Source: Oreohelix idahoensis (taxonomy: Eukaryota > Mollusca > Gastropoda > Stylommatophora > Oreohelicidae). Taken from it: a DNA stretch of 64,000 nucleotides. Below are positions 10,742 to 23,290 of this stretch, in pieces (positions within the stretch are counted from its first letter, which is position 1; each line of letters opens with the position of its first letter). A program made the translations under genes and the position numbers. The notes beneath the pieces were generated by a model. The model had not been told where the DNA came from, made no database searches, and was given only the letters and a program-made list of their open reading frames with translations. The stretch spans positions 1 to 64,000 of the forward strand of contig JAMPIV010012163.1 of the NCBI GenBank assembly GCA_024509875.1, in the 5' to 3' direction.

Positions 10742-13700
10742 TTGTTGTGGTTTTTTGTGTGGGGGGGGGGGGGGTATGGGGGGGGGGGTGGGGGGGGGGT
10801 TTTGTGTGTTTTGGTATGTGGTTAATGGGGGGGGGGTAAGGGGGGGGGGAGGGGGGGGAGTGGAGGGGGGGGGGGTGGGGGGGGGGTGTGAGGGGAAGGG
10901 GGGTGGGGGGGGGGAGGGGGGGGGGGGGGGCGGGGGGGGGGGGGGGGGGTGGGGGGGGGGGGGGGGGGGGGGGGGGGGTGGGGGGGGGGGGGGGGGGGTG
11001 GGGGGGGGGGGGGTGTGGGGGGGGGGGGGGGGGTGGGGGGGTTGGGATGGTAAGTGGGGGTGTTTGGGGGGGGGGGGGGGGGGGGGAGGGGGGGGGGGGG
11101 GTTGGGGGTTTGTTGGGGGGGGGGGGGGGGGGGGTGGGGGTGGGGGGGGGGGGGGGGGTGGGGGGGGGTTGTAGGTTGGGGGGGGGGGGGGGGGGTTGGG
11201 GTTGGTTTGGGGGGGGGGGGGGGGGGGTGTATTGGGGGGGGTTTTTAGTTATGGGGGGTATGGGGGGGGGTTGGGATGGGGGGGGGGGGGGGGGGGTGGG
11301 GGGGGGGGTGGGTTGAAGGGGGGGGGGGGGGGGGGGGGGGGGGGGGTGGGGGGGGGGGGGGTTGGGGGGGTTTGGGGGTTTTGGGGGTTTATGTGGGGTT
11401 GGGGATGGTTGGGGGGGGGATTTGGGGGGTGTTGGGGTGTAGGGGAATAATTGGGGGGGGGGGGGGGGGGGGGGGTTGGTTTGAAGGGGGGGGGGGGGGG
11501 ATGGGGGTTGGGGGGGGGGGGGGGTTGGGGGGGGTTGGGTTTTAGGGGTTGTAGGGGGTTCATATTTGGGTAGGGGGGGTTTGATTGTTTGGGGGGGGGG
11601 GGATTTTGGGGGAGGGGGGGTGGGATTTGGAGGGGGGGGGTGTGGTTGTTGGGGGTGTTTGGGGGGAAATTTGGGATTTTGGGGGATGAGGGGAGGGGGG
11701 GTATTTTTGTTATAGGTTAGGGGGGTGGGGTAAGGGGGGTTTGGGGTTGGGTTAATGTTACCCTGGGGGTTGGGTTGGATTATTGGGGGGGGGGAAAAGG
11801 GAGGTGGGGTTAAATGATTGGGGGTTTTAGGGGGGAAGTAAAGAGGGAGTGGGGGAGTATTGGGTGGGGTAGGTTGTTAGGGGTAAGGTATTTTTGAATT
11901 ATTGGGAGGGGTATTGGGGGGGTAGATGGGTGGGTTTTTGGGGGAGATGCTAAAATAAGGGTGGAGTTTTGTGGGGGATTGGGGGGGGGTAAGGGGGGGG
12001 GGTGGGGGGTGGGGGGGGGGGGGGGGGGTTGTTTTTTAGGGGGGTGGGGGATGGGGGGTTTTTGGAGGGGGGAGGGTAAATTGGTGGTGAGGATTTATTG
12101 GGGGGGGGAGAAGGGGGGGTGGTGTGGGGGTGGGAAGGGTAAGGGGTGGGGGTGAGGTGTTAAGTGGTGTGTGGGATTTAGTTGTATTTTGGGGTGGGGG
12201 GTTTTTTTAATTTTTTGGGGTTTTGGATGGGGGGGGGAGGGGTAGGGATGGGAAATGTTTGTGGGGGTGGGGTGGTTGGGGTATGGTGGGGGGGGTGGGG
12301 GGGGGGAATTATATTGGGTATTTATGGGTATATGGGGTTTTTTAGGGTATGGGAGGGGGGGGGGTGATTAAAGATGGGATGGGGGTTAGGGGTTTTAAAG
12401 GAAGTGGGGGTTGTGATGGGGTTAGGGGGGAATTAAGGTTTTTTGGAGTTTGTTTCTAGTGTTAAGGAATTTGGGATGGAGTTTGGTTGGGGGGGGGATT
12501 TTAATAGGTTGGGGGGATAAGGGATGGGGGGGATGGGGGGGTTTGGTTGTTGTGGGGTATTAGTTTGAGGGTGGGTATTTGGGGTTAGGTAATGGGGTTT
12601 TTTGGGGGGTGTTGGTTTGTGATTTTGGGTTAGGGGGGTTTAATATTTTTTTTGGGTTTGTAGGGGGGTGGGGTTTTTAATGGGGGGTGGATTTATAATT
12701 TGGGAGATGGGATTTTTGGGTTATTTAGTATTGTTTTTTGGTTTTGGGTTGGTTTTTGGGGGGGGTTGGGTATTTTAGGGGATTGGTGAATTTTTGGGGG
12801 GTGAAGGGGTTATTGGTTTTTTTGTTTTTGGTTGGTGGGTTGGTGGAAGGGGGGTGAGGGGTAGGTGTGGGATTTATGGGGTTTTTGGGTATGGGTGTAT
12901 GGGGGGGGGTTTGGAGTTATGTTTTTTGATTTTGTGAATGAGATGTTGTTATTGGGGGTTGGGGGTTTGTTTGGTTTTGGTGGGGCATATGATTGTTAGG
13001 GGGTTAGGGAGGGGTGGGGGATGATATATTTGGAGTTTGTTTTTTTGGTTATTATTTTTAGGAGTTATGGAAGGGTTTAGATAGATGTAATGAAAAATGA
13101 GGGTAATAGGGGGTGGGATTTTATTTTTGGTGGTTTGGATGGGGAATGTTAAGGAGGGGTTAGTGTGGGGATGTGGTTGATTAAATAGTTGATAGGGTTG
13201 GGGTGATGTTGTAATTGGGGTGGGGGTTGTAAACCTGGATTTTTGGAGGGGGGGGTGTTTATGTTTATAATTTTATTTTAGTTGTTTGATTTGTTTGTGG
13301 ATGGGTTGTGGGGTAGGTATAGTTTGTTTGTGTGGGGAGAATTGGGTTGTTTTGTATGGTTTTTTGGGGGGGGGGGATTTTGGGGGGGGGGATATGTTGG
13401 ATAGTTTGGGATTGTGGGGGTGGGTTGTGAGTTTATTTTTTGAAATGGGGGTGGGGGGGGTTGGAATTTGGTGGGGGGGTAGTTTTGGGGGTTTTGATGG
13501 GGGTATGTTATTAATTGGGTGGATTTATATGAGGGTTTTATGATGGGATAAGGGGTTTTTGGTTGGGATTTGAAGGGTTACTTTTATTTGTAGGGGTATG
13601 GGGGGTTTTTTGTTGTTCAATTGGGTGGTGATTAGGTGGTTTGGATATTTGGGATGGTAGGGGTTTGGTTTGGTGGATGTAATGGGAAATGGGGGGATGA

Positions 13701-16240
13701 TTGTGGGGTGGGAGTGGGGGTGTTAGAATAATTTGAGGGGGTAGTTGGGTTTGGGGGGAGAGTGTAATGATGGTTTGTGGTAGGATTTGTAGTTGGTTCG
13801 GTGGGAAGGGTATGATTGATGGTGGTTTTTTTTGTGTGATTTGTTGGGAGGGGGGGTAGGAATTGAAGTTTGTGTGTGTTTAGGATTTTGGATTGAATGG
13901 GATGAAGGTTGGGGTTTTTAGAGTGGGGTTGGGGTGGGTGGGTTGGGTGGTGGTTGTAAATTTATTATGGATCTTTGTTGGGTTTTTTTTTTTGGTTGTT
14001 GTTTTGTGGATGGGATGGGATTTTGGAATTGGGGATGATTGGTGTGGAATGGTGAGTTTGGGACAATGGGAGGTTTGGGGGTGAAAAATTTTTTGGATGG
14101 AATTTTATGGAGTGGGAATTTTGATAAGGGAGTTTGAGCTTATTGAATGTTGGTAGTTATATCTAATTTGGGGGGGTGGGATAGGGATTGATTGGTGAGG
14201 TGTTAGTTTTTGGGGGTATTGTGGGGGGTTTGAAAGGGGGGTTTTAATTAGTGGTGGTTTTTTTAAGGTGAAGTGGATAGTTTTTGATGGTCGGGGTGAA
14301 CCTGTGGGAGGTGGGGGGTGGTGTTGAAATGGTGTATGGAAGGGGATTTTGTGGGGGGGGGTTGTTTTATTTAGGGTATTGATTTGATGGTATTGGGGGG
14401 GGGGTGGTTTGGAGGATGGGTTAGGGTTTGTGGTTTGGGGGGTGGAATGGGGTTATTGAGGGTGGGGGTGGGGATTGGGGGGGGTAATTTGGTTGGATGG
14501 TATGAAGGAGGGGGGGGGGTGGATGGGGTATGTTGAGGAGGGGGGGGGGGGGTTGGGGGAATTGTGGATTTATTTAGGTGGATAATAGGGGGAACAAGTT
14601 GGGGGGTGATAGTGTAGGGGGATTTGCGGGTTTGTTTTGGGATTAAGTTTGCATTGGGGGGGGGGGGGGGGGTTGTGTTGGGTTGTTTTATGATTTTTGA
14701 AATATGGGGGGGGCTGGGGGTATGGAGGGGGGGGGATGTGGTTGTTTTGGGGGGGGGGTGGGAGGTGGTTGGGGGGGGGGGATTAGAGGAGTTTGATTGG
14801 TGGGGGGGTTTTTTTGGGGGGGGGGGGAGTGGTTTGGGGGGGGGGGAGGTTGGTGGGTGAGGGGTGTTTTATGTGGGGGGAGGTTGGGGGGGGGTAGGAA
14901 TGGTTTAGTGGGCTGGGTTTTGGGGGGGGGATATAGGGGGGGTTGTAAAATGGGGGGTTAGTTAATTTTTTTGGTGAAATTTTAGGTAAATTTTTGGGGG
15001 AGTTAATTATTGGCTTTTGTTTGGTTAAGGGGATCAGGGTGGGGGTTGGGGGTGAAAGTTTTGTGGTTTTTGGGGGGGGGGGTTGAATGAAAGGGAAGTT
15101 GGGTGGTTTATTTTTGGGAGTGATTACAAAACCGTTAAAAGATTTATTATTTTGTTTTGTTGAGGGGGGGGAGGGGAGGGTAATTAGTTATTTTTGGTGT
15201 TTTTATAGGTTTAGGGTGGGATGCTGGGGGTAGGTTTATGAGGGGTGGGTTGATTGGAGTTAGGTGGGGGTGTAGGTGGTAAGGGATGGGGGTGGGGGTT
15301 ATTGGGGTTTTGTGGGTTAAGGATAATGTGGGGTTTGGGGGGGGATCCTATAGGGGGAGGAGGTTGTTGAGGAGGGGTGAATGGAATGCGGGAATGGGAA
15401 AAGTGGGGGGATAAGGTTTTCAGGTGGAGTTTTTGGGGGATAATTAATGGTGTTTTGGTTTTGTGGATGGGTTTTGGTGGGGAGGGGGGTTGGGGATGGG
15501 TATTTGGGGTGTTGTGGGGGAGAATATAGTGGGGGTGGTATAGGGTATGCTTTTTTTGAAAAGTGGTAATGTATGAGTTGGGTGGGGTTGGTATTGGGGG
15601 GTAGTGGGGGGGGTTGGGGGTTGATCATGGAGGGGGGTATGGATTGGGTGGTTTGGGGGTTTGATTTTGGGGGGTGAGGGGGGTTGTTGGGGGATTTTGG
15701 GGGGGGTGAGGGTGGAATTGGGTGGGGGGGTTTAGTTTGGGTGGGGTTTTCTCGGGGGGGGATCCGTGGGGTTTGGGGATTTGGGATTTGTAAGTTGGGT
15801 GGGGGGGTTTGGATATGTGAGGAGGGGAGGGGGGGGTGGGGAGTGGTTGTTGTGGTGTGGGGGGTGATTTGGTTTGTGGAATGGGGGGGGGTATTGGAAG
15901 AGGGAGGGTTTAGGAATTGGGGATTGATTGTTGATTGGTTGAAGTATTCGCGTGAAAGGTTGAGGGTTGATGTATTGGTAGGGAGGTTATGGTAGTGGGT
16001 TATTAGGGTTAGAGGTAGGTGGGTTGTTGGGGGTTTGTTGGGGTGTTTATTATTTTTGGGTTGATAATTAAGGTTTTGATTTTTGGTATAGGTTATTATA
16101 AGGGGGGTGGGTTTTTTAGTGGCTGGAGTGTTGGGGGGGTTTGTATGGTAGGGGAGTACGGGGAATGTGGTTTTAGGGGAGGGTGGGTGTTGGGTATGTG
16201 TATCTTTTGATTGGTGGGAGTGTGATTGTTTTTTTTTGTT
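9331..16240. other. Poly-G, C-depleted anomalous block (probable artefact)
   Basis: G homopolymers begin at about 9331, at first between normal-looking sequence, and become nearly continuous between 10.1 and 11.5 kb, with single runs over 40 nt. From about 10.7 to 16.2 kb the plus strand is made of G and T with some A and almost no C. Normal composition resumes near 16.25 kb. All ORFs here are Gly-rich on the plus strand or Pro-rich on the minus strand and are composition artefacts. Such one-sided loss of C over about 7 kb is not typical of any known genomic sequence class. Low-quality base calling is the simplest explanation; a real G-quadruplex-forming block is the alternative. Confidence 0.8.
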
Positions 16241-16696
16241 AGATCTTTATGAAAATAAGTAGGTGTTATTGGTAACGATTTTTGTTTTTTAGGCGGCTGA
16301 CCAGAACGTGTATTATTGATTTTTTTTTCCACAGTTTTTTTTTTTTTTTGATGGTTTGTTTATTTGGGGGTATTTTTTTTGAACTTGATAGTGAATTAAA
16401 AATTAAAAGGATTTTTTTTTCTTCCTTAAATAATTTTTCAATAAATTATTTTGTTTCCACTGTAGCAACTTATTTTTCAGTGAGTAATCTTAACTACCAT
16501 TTATTTGGCGTAGTCGTCTGCATTAGGTGCTTTATTGCCGATTAATAGCAGCGATAGTTAGATACTATATATTTTGGAGGAGGTATCCCAGGTTACAGTA
16601 TATCATCTTTTGTTTTGGTATTTTCTCGCAAGTGGTAGGAACCAGTGTATCCTTTTCTTATCTCTTTCTCGTCTAAGTCTCAGCCACTGATTTACT
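16241..16696 (+). other. 5' leader region before element 2 gag
   Basis: T-rich noncoding sequence leads to the gag ATG at 16697. The last ~70 bases (CCAGTG... to CACTGATTTACT) resemble a segment at 45420-45500 that also precedes an ATGGCAGAAAT start, so this is likely element 2 leader. No primer binding site is convincing, and the segment does not match the 3' LTR at 19844 onward. Confidence 0.4.
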
Positions 16697-17887
16697 ATGG
16701 CAGAAATGGCAAAGCTTAGGCAACTCCCCAGGGAGGAGGCAAAAGAAGAAGGTTTGGAAGGAGAAGAAGCGAAAGCTTTTGTCAGAGACGAACTTGAGAG
16801 ATATGACGCGGAGAGGAAAGCAGCTGAAGCTAAAGAGGAAAAAGAAGCAGCCGAAGCTTTACAGCAGAAGAAGATGGATGAGGAAATGGAAATTCGCAGG
16901 ATGCAGCATGAGGAAAGAGAGAAGGAAAGACAGCATGAGGAAAGAGAGAGGGAGAGACAGCATTTGGAAAGAGAAAATGAGCAGCGACAACAGCATGAGT
17001 TGGCTCTTAAGGCTCTAGAAGTCCAAAGTATTGGTGCTGCCTCTACCTCCAGCAATGGAGAGTCTTCTCCTCATTCTTCCTTAACTGATCCTTCTAACAC
17101 TCAATCTCTTCAACTCAACGCTATGTCTTTCACTCTTGAGTCTTTCCCTTGTCCTAATGAGAAGATTGACACAGGGTTAGAGAGGTCGCGTTGGAATATG
17201 AAACTTTCCCAGGCCCTAAAAGGTTCTGCTTATGATGTTTACTCTAAACTGGAAAGCAGCCAACAAGACAACTACGACTTGTTGAAGAAAGCTTTGCTTG
17301 AGCGCTTTGAAATGAATGCGCGAAAGTTTTTGCAACTGTTTCGCAACAGCAGGAAGGAGAGCTCTGAAACTTTTCAGCAGTTCTCGTCTCGTTTGAAGGG
17401 ATATCTGACAAAGTGCCTAGAGCTCTCGCAGCTCCCCTCTACCTATGAAGGTCTTGAGGAATTTGTTATAACAGAACAAATAAAGAACACTTTGTCTGCT
17501 GATACCCGGAGATTTCTAGCTGAGCAGGGTGCAAAAAAGCTTGAAGACATTTTGGAAAAGTCTGAGCGATATCACAATGCGCTGGCCGAACTGCCGGCCA
17601 CAAAACGTAAACCGACAGAGGAGCATTTTCGAAAGAATAACCTAGAGCAATCTTCTCATGCTTCTAATCAGAATAACCACAGAGAAACTGGATCTCAAAA
17701 CCCCCTCCTGAAAAATCCAAGTTCTACAAAAACAAGTACACCAACCACAGTAAACAATCTGATCAACCCGACCGCCCTTCATGGCAGCGCAGCCAGAAAG
17801 GACAAGGTGGCAAAGGGAGAACCCCTGAGCACGGGACTAATGATCAGAGTGAGCACACCGAGCCTAAACGCATCGGATGCTTACTAA
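16697..17887 (+). pseudogene. Element 2 Gag with N-terminal coiled coil
   Basis: ATG at 16697 begins MAEMAKLRQL, matching the start MAELVKLL of the Gag of element 3. Residues ~15-110 are a Glu/Arg/Lys/Gln coiled coil with HEEREKER-type repeats. A Gag-type helical core follows (about residues 145-310), including a stretch around FRNSRKESSETFQQF that parallels the FRESRLEKGESFPQF stretch of element 3. Near 17700 the frame seems to shift: the open frame runs on to TAA 17885-17887, while a more Gag-like basic tail lies in the frame leading into the protease. No CCHC knuckle is evident. This is a Ty3-type Gag with at least one frameshift. Confidence 0.8.
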
Positions 17888-17889
17888 CA

Positions 17890-18471
17890 GTCTCGCAAGG
17901 CGGAATTATTGACAGTGATTCCCAACCTGTTGGGGATAAACCCTCAACGCGAGGTACTGTTACTTTGAACGGTTCTCAAACTTTTTGTTTATTTAACACG
18001 GGGTTTTCTTATGATTGCATTGTTGCCAGACACCTGGTTAAACCCGGTCAAGAGACAGGAGAGACCGTCGAACTTTGTGGAGTTTCTAAGAGTGATGCAC
18101 CTACAGCGCTTCCCATTGCACTGGTGGAGATCCACTCTGAGTTTGTCAGAGGCGAAATTAAAGCGGCTGTTATGGATGACCCCATCTACCCAGTCATACT
18201 TGGCGGTAGATACGTGTCTATTGGGAAACCGGAAGAGCCGATTGCTGCAGCAGTAACTACAAGAGGGCAAACCAAGAAGGAACGGGAGCCTGCGCCTAAT
18301 TTGTTACCCATGGAACTTAAAGAAGCGCAACAAAAGGACCCTACTTTGGCACCCTGCTTTAGGAAACTGCCCATGGCTAAGGAACCCAGACAACACGGGG
18401 ACATTTTTTCTAAGGATGGCGTACTTTATCGCAAAACGGGCAAGCCTGACCAAGGTTACAACCAATCCTAG
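17890..18471 (+). pseudogene. Element 2 protease domain, catalytic Asp changed to Asn
   Basis: The frame containing 17965-18471 encodes a retropepsin-like domain. The catalytic motif reads CLFNTG, with AAC at 17995-17997, where elements 1 and 3 have FDSG. An Asn at this position would abolish aspartic protease activity in known retropepsins. The downstream segment ending around KDGVLYRKTGKPDQ is the usual lead-in to a Ty3 integrase HHCC domain. The frame breaks at about 18460, and integrase continues in another frame. Confidence 0.75.
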
Positions 18472-19784
18472 TACCGAAACAGTACAGAAGCCAAATCCTA
18501 GAAATGGGGCACTCTCTTCCCTTCAGCGGACATATGGGACAGAACGCCACAAACCAACGGATAACCACTCATTATTGGTGGCCAGGAGTAACTACTGAGA
18601 TTATCGGGTATGTCAAATCCTGTGCCCAGTGCCAACGTGTGCCACCCAAGCAACGGGCACCCCCAGTCTCTTTGGGTGAAATGCCAATAGTGGGAACACC
18701 ATTCGAACGGGTTGTGATCGACATTTTAGGACCCTTAGAAAGGACTAAAAGAAGGAACAGGTTTATCCTGACCTTAGTCGACACATGCACTTTATGGGCA
18801 GAAGCTATCCCGCTAACATGCGCAGATGCCAAGCATGTCGCAGAAGCCCTCGTGCAGATTTTCACTCGGTTGGGATTCCCTCAGCAAGTGTTGACGGATA
18901 ACGGATCTCCATACCGAAACCTGTTGATGGATGAGATCGTGAAGATCTTGAGGACCAAACACATCTACACAAAGCCTTATACTCCGGCCGGAAATGTGCT
19001 CGTGAAACGTGTTAATGGAAACCTCAACATGATGTTAAGTAAACTGGCACAAGTGAAGCCTGAATATTGGGATCTTTGTATTCCTGCAGCTTTATTTGGC
19101 TACAGAGAATCTCCTCATACTTCCACAGGATTTCCGCCAGCTACGCTTTTATTCGGCAGACCTATCAAGGGGCCGCTGGAAGCCTTGCTTTGGTCGCTGA
19201 CAGACCAGAAGGCTGATGAGACAGTCGTCTCAGCCAGTAAATACGTATCGGATTTAAAGGAAAGGTTGAAACTAGGATGGGACCTAGCAACGACTAACTT
19301 TAAACGAGCACGCACAAAGCACGCTAACCGATACAGGAAAGTCGCGAAAGAGAGAGAACTGGAAGCAGGAGAGAAAGTTTTGGTGTTACTCCCTACCGGA
19401 AACAACCAACTGAGGATCGGATGGCAAGGGCCGTTTACCGTCCTGAAAAAGATTTCTAAGGCTAACTACCAGATCTCTATTCAAGGAAAGGAAAAGGTTT
19501 TCCATTTAAATCTGTTAAAGAGATACTTGGAAAAACCAGTGCCAACCTCCGACCATCTCCTGACGATCGCCAAACCTGACGAAGATAACGATAGTGGCAG
19601 GGAAACTCCACTGCACACACACGAAATCTTTCAAAAATGTCAGAAGCGGCGACGCTCTTTCAAGCGCGCATGGGAGACATTCCAGAGAAAGGAAACTTTG
19701 GGAGTAGACTTGAGTAGGAATTGGAGAGAGATGGAGGGGGAGATGAGAGGGAAGAGGACAGACACCCTGAAGCAACGGATATAG
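18462..19784 (+). pseudogene. Element 2 integrase, catalytic Glu changed to Lys, no RT downstream
   Basis: The frame reads ILVPKQYRSQILEMGHS upstream of the ATG at 18504 and then gives HHCC residues (MGHS, SGHMG, CAQC), so the domain starts before the ATG and was joined to the protease frame until a one-base shift. The core has VVIDILG and VLTDNG with both Asp present. The Glu expected before RVNG is Lys (AAA at 19005-19007). A GPF version of the GPY/F module (WQGPFTVL) follows. The ORF ends 59 bp before the LTR, so reverse transcriptase and RNase H are absent. Integrase directly after protease matches the order in element 1. Confidence 0.85.
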
Positions 19785-19828
19785 GAAATGTAATTCCATA
19801 ACGTAGACATGGAGTGCTTCCATATCTT

Positions 19829-19843
19829 AAAGGGGGGACGTTC
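19829..19843 (+). other. Polypurine tract of element 2
   Basis: AAAGGGGGGACGTTC immediately precedes TGTCACAG at 19844. A G-rich purine tract abutting the 3' LTR is the plus-strand primer site of Ty3-type elements. Element 3 has an equivalent tract. Confidence 0.75.
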
Positions 19844-22355
19844 TGTCACAGAGAGTTATGATCATTAAATTCTCTATATACTCTTCTTTTCTTCACCCGT
19901 GTCCTCTATTTATTATCACCCTTTACCCTTTTCCTGTATTTTCGCACTCATTCGTTTGCGAAAAATATTTTCTTCCCCATTCTCAACTTTACCGTTTTCT
20001 TTCTCATACTGGTAAACGCATTTATGACCTAACGTGTCAGTCTCTACACGAGACGGGAGAGCGTTAAAATGCATTCCATAGCATTAGGTGTCAGTGGACG
20101 AAACTGTGAATATTCGCTTTCGCCAGACCTATATGCGACATTGTGTCTGCATTTTCACCTGCCACAACGAGTTGCATCGGCTGAGCGCTCAGGTGAGGCG
20201 CGATAACCGACATCTCCTCGGCGCAGTTTGAGACATTTGTCTGGAAATCCCAGCTGACAAGGCACTCACTGTTGGCCCTGGTCAGCGTGAGGTGTGAAAA
20301 CGCACGAGTGGCAGTTCATGGTAGTCTTCTAATTTATGTAAGGTGTTTAAGAATGAGAAGGGGAGATTATTTCGTTTTGCGAAATAAGTTGGGACCCCTT
20401 TGTCCTGGTTTAAGATATTTACCGGAGTTTGAAACTAGATTTTCATTCATTCTCCAAATTTGCAGTAGACAGGTTGTTCGTGAATAGAATAAGCTGTATA
20501 GCGAAGCCCTAGTTTGCTCGGAAATTTACCGAGCTCTAGACTTCAAATAAATATATCAGCGTATAATTCTAAAGTGTGCGATTCCCTGTAGTTCTGTGTT
20601 GAGGTAAATATATTATATTAAGTATCTAATATTTTGTGAAGTGTTTAAAGTGATAATCGCTTATTTCATATTTTACTAGTTAGATTTGGTGCAGAGTGCT
20701 TAATCTATATAGTCTGTATTATTTTATAGTGACGAGTTACAGTGGAAAACAGAAATTATAATTTCTAGCTTAAACTCAGTCGGCTATTAAGGAATTTAAT
20801 TTTACTGCTAAATTATAATCAGACGAGAATAATTTTTCTAACTAACTTATAAGTGCTAGATGCCTCATGAGTGTTGACAGAATACGTAGGTATTCCTAAT
20901 TCCTGTTGATTGATTTTTTATATATAACTTATTTCACGGGAAAGTTTAAATGATAAGTCAAGCTGTACGCTTGCAATTTAAAAATGTAAGTTATAACGAG
21001 TCCCTAGTATGTATAATTATTTTATATGTGTTTTTCCTCTATTCAGTGAATACTGGGGTTAACCCAAAACTTTGCTAGCGTTAAGTACGGATGAGTGATA
21101 TCTTGAAGAACTAAAACATTTTCCTTGAAAAAAAAAACAACCTGGGGGCATAATCTTTACAAGTACCCTATAGGTTAAATGAAGTAACAGGCCTATCGCG
21201 CCATATTTAATTCTTCCTGAGAAACAACTCAAGTACATTTTTAGCCTATGTGGCAAGTAACATATTAACGTCAGTAACATTCCGACGGAGTTTTGACTAG
21301 TGATGTGGTGACCAAATATAGTCCTATCCGGAAAGAAGACACCGACCTGACATTCCTCAGCTCTAGAATACCTACCCTAGTGACACTGTGCTCGTTGTTA
21401 ATGTTCGTGCCTGGGAAAAAATTTTTAATGTGACTTAGACAGACATTCGAAAAAATAAGAACATCCAAGGAATCGTTCCCTGAAGCAGAGAATTTCAACC
21501 CGTCTTTTTGGAACTGGGGATTTCTTGGTCAAGACTGCATTTGACGAGTCTGTATGTGAATGTCCCTAAGAATTATGTTCCAGATGCTGCGAACAAAGCT
21601 GTAAGTATGCAAGAGAGCTCGTTTCCGCGGCTGAATGAATAGAGTGAGTGCCGGTTTGAGTGATTCATTATTATTGTATTTTGGCACTCATTTTGCTGTC
21701 TTAACTTTATTTATGCAAGTATTGCTAACCATATTTCCCTTAAACTAGAGCAGAGATATCAAGTCGGTCCATACTTAAAATGGGAAAATATTAGACAAAA
21801 ATCATATGTATCTGTGTCTCTTTGGGGCTATCACTGTCTTCTAACGGGACTGTGAGCTATACATCGAGGGGAAGGATCCTACCAACGGGTCTATCATTCT
21901 TGTAGCATTCCTTGATTTTCTTTATGACTATTTGTATATGCTTTGATGTAATTTTATATGTTGTGAGAGAAGTTTGTTATGATAATTAAACTACTCAATA
22001 ATTATTCCAGCGTGTCGGTCAGTTTCGTTTCAAAATATCTATATAATCATTGTTATAGTTTTCCCACGTCTGTGTGTCTCACTGTCGTCAATTGTGTGTG
22101 GGTACGTGAGTGGTAATATATATATTAATATATGTATATGTGTTCGACTGTCCGACTACTCTAAATCTGTCGTAGAAGATAGGTGAGAGAGAGAGAGAAG
22201 ATTTCTCGATCTCAGAGACAGCCTCTATCACATTCTACCATCTCACTCGTGGAAATCCATTTCTACCATCATCTCTCACTGTGGCTATCACTCATTCTAA
22301 TCTATTCAGAAGGGACCAACCCAAGTCTTAATTTTCCTATTAAAAATCTACGACA
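19844..22355 (+). mobile_element. 3' LTR of element 2 (right end tentative)
   Basis: The left edge is fixed by the polypurine tract and by the copy at 7771-8128. The right edge is uncertain. A possible end is CGACA at 22351-22355 followed by AACAT, the same five bases that precede the other LTR copy at 7766-7770; this would give an LTR of about 2.5 kb, close to the 2.3-2.8 kb LTRs of element 3. The match is short enough to be chance. No convincing ORF lies inside. Confidence 0.5.
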
Positions 22356-22969
22356 AACATGCATGTCCCTTGGGGAAATTCAAAATATTTCCGACATGGG
22401 AAAATTTTGAACGTAATGTAAAGGTCACGTTTTCCGTATATGGCAATCGTGACATTCAAATATTCTCGTCAATGATTACATATAACTTCTTACATCTACC
22501 CGGAAATATTACAACATTTCCGTCTGTCATCCCACCAGGTCGATACTTGACCGGCGCTCCTTATGCAAACACGAACTCCTGTTTGACCATCTGTGCTGTG
22601 TCTTATCACGACAACAATTAGTCGATTACACGAGCCATGTCAGCGCTATGAAAACTCGCTTGGCATTTTACGTGCGAAAACAGTTGCACCCTTGTGGTAC
22701 AATAGGATTTCTGTCGGTCATCCTTGCATCACCGTCTAATCTATCCACAGGGATAGACAGGTAAACACACATACCTGACGACTATCGTTAAGAGGAGTGT
22801 AAGAATGAAATACCAAATATCTGCTACACATAGCAGAGACAGAAAGAAAGAAAGTGCTACAATTGAAAGCACGCAATAAAAATATGCACAAAAATGTAAC
22901 TGATACTGCTGCAGTGAAAAAGAGATCGAGAGTGGTCGCCCCATTCAGTCACACCCTACCAGAAAATTA
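22356..22969 (+). other. Unassigned; one coding-like frame of unknown nature
   Basis: The frame at 22370-22621 (83 codons, beginning MGKFKIFPTWENF and ending in TAG) has mixed, non-repetitive composition and could be an exon remnant. A CAG precedes part of it near 22310. I recognise no family, and nothing else supports a gene. Confidence 0.2.
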
Positions 22970-23040
22970 GTCTGGTCAAGAAAATATGGGCCTAACACCA
23001 TATTCTCAATGTACACGGGATCCTCTCCCCCCACGGAGCA
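22970..23040 (+). repeat. SINE 3'-tail fragment
   Basis: The segment GGTCAAGAAAATATG through CGGGATCCTC matches the 3' part of the SINE at 27150-27429 (27345-27415) with scattered changes. No tRNA-like head is attached, so it is a truncated copy. Confidence 0.6.
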
Positions 23041-23179
23041 TGTCTTTAACGAGTTCCCCAAGTAATCCTGTCTTAGACAATCTGTTCTTGTTCTTACAAT
23101 TTTCTATTTATCTGCCTTTGCCTGTCTCCAATTATTTTCTCTACGTGTCTTTAGTTCTTTTTTTTTTTCTGTTTCCGTG

Positions 23180-23290
23180 ATTGTGTATAATGTTCCCAGT
23201 CACCGTCGTTGTGTATCCTGTTCCCAGGTCACCGTCGTTGTGTATCATGTTCCCGGTCAACGACTGTGTGTATCCTGTACCTGACACCAT
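23180..23290. repeat. Short tandem repeat, ~28 bp x 4
   Basis: Four imperfect copies built on the motif TGTGTATCCTGTTCCC plus AGTCACCGTCGT. Confidence 0.6.

Noticed and set aside
10140..11380. Telomeric repeats as a cause of the G-rich block
   Set aside because: No TTAGGG or other regular telomere-type unit is present; the runs are irregular homopolymers.
9431..12367. Many long ORFs in the G-rich block (Gly-rich plus strand, Pro-rich minus strand)
   Set aside because: They follow from G homopolymers lacking stop codons in either strand; no start context, composition or homology supports coding.
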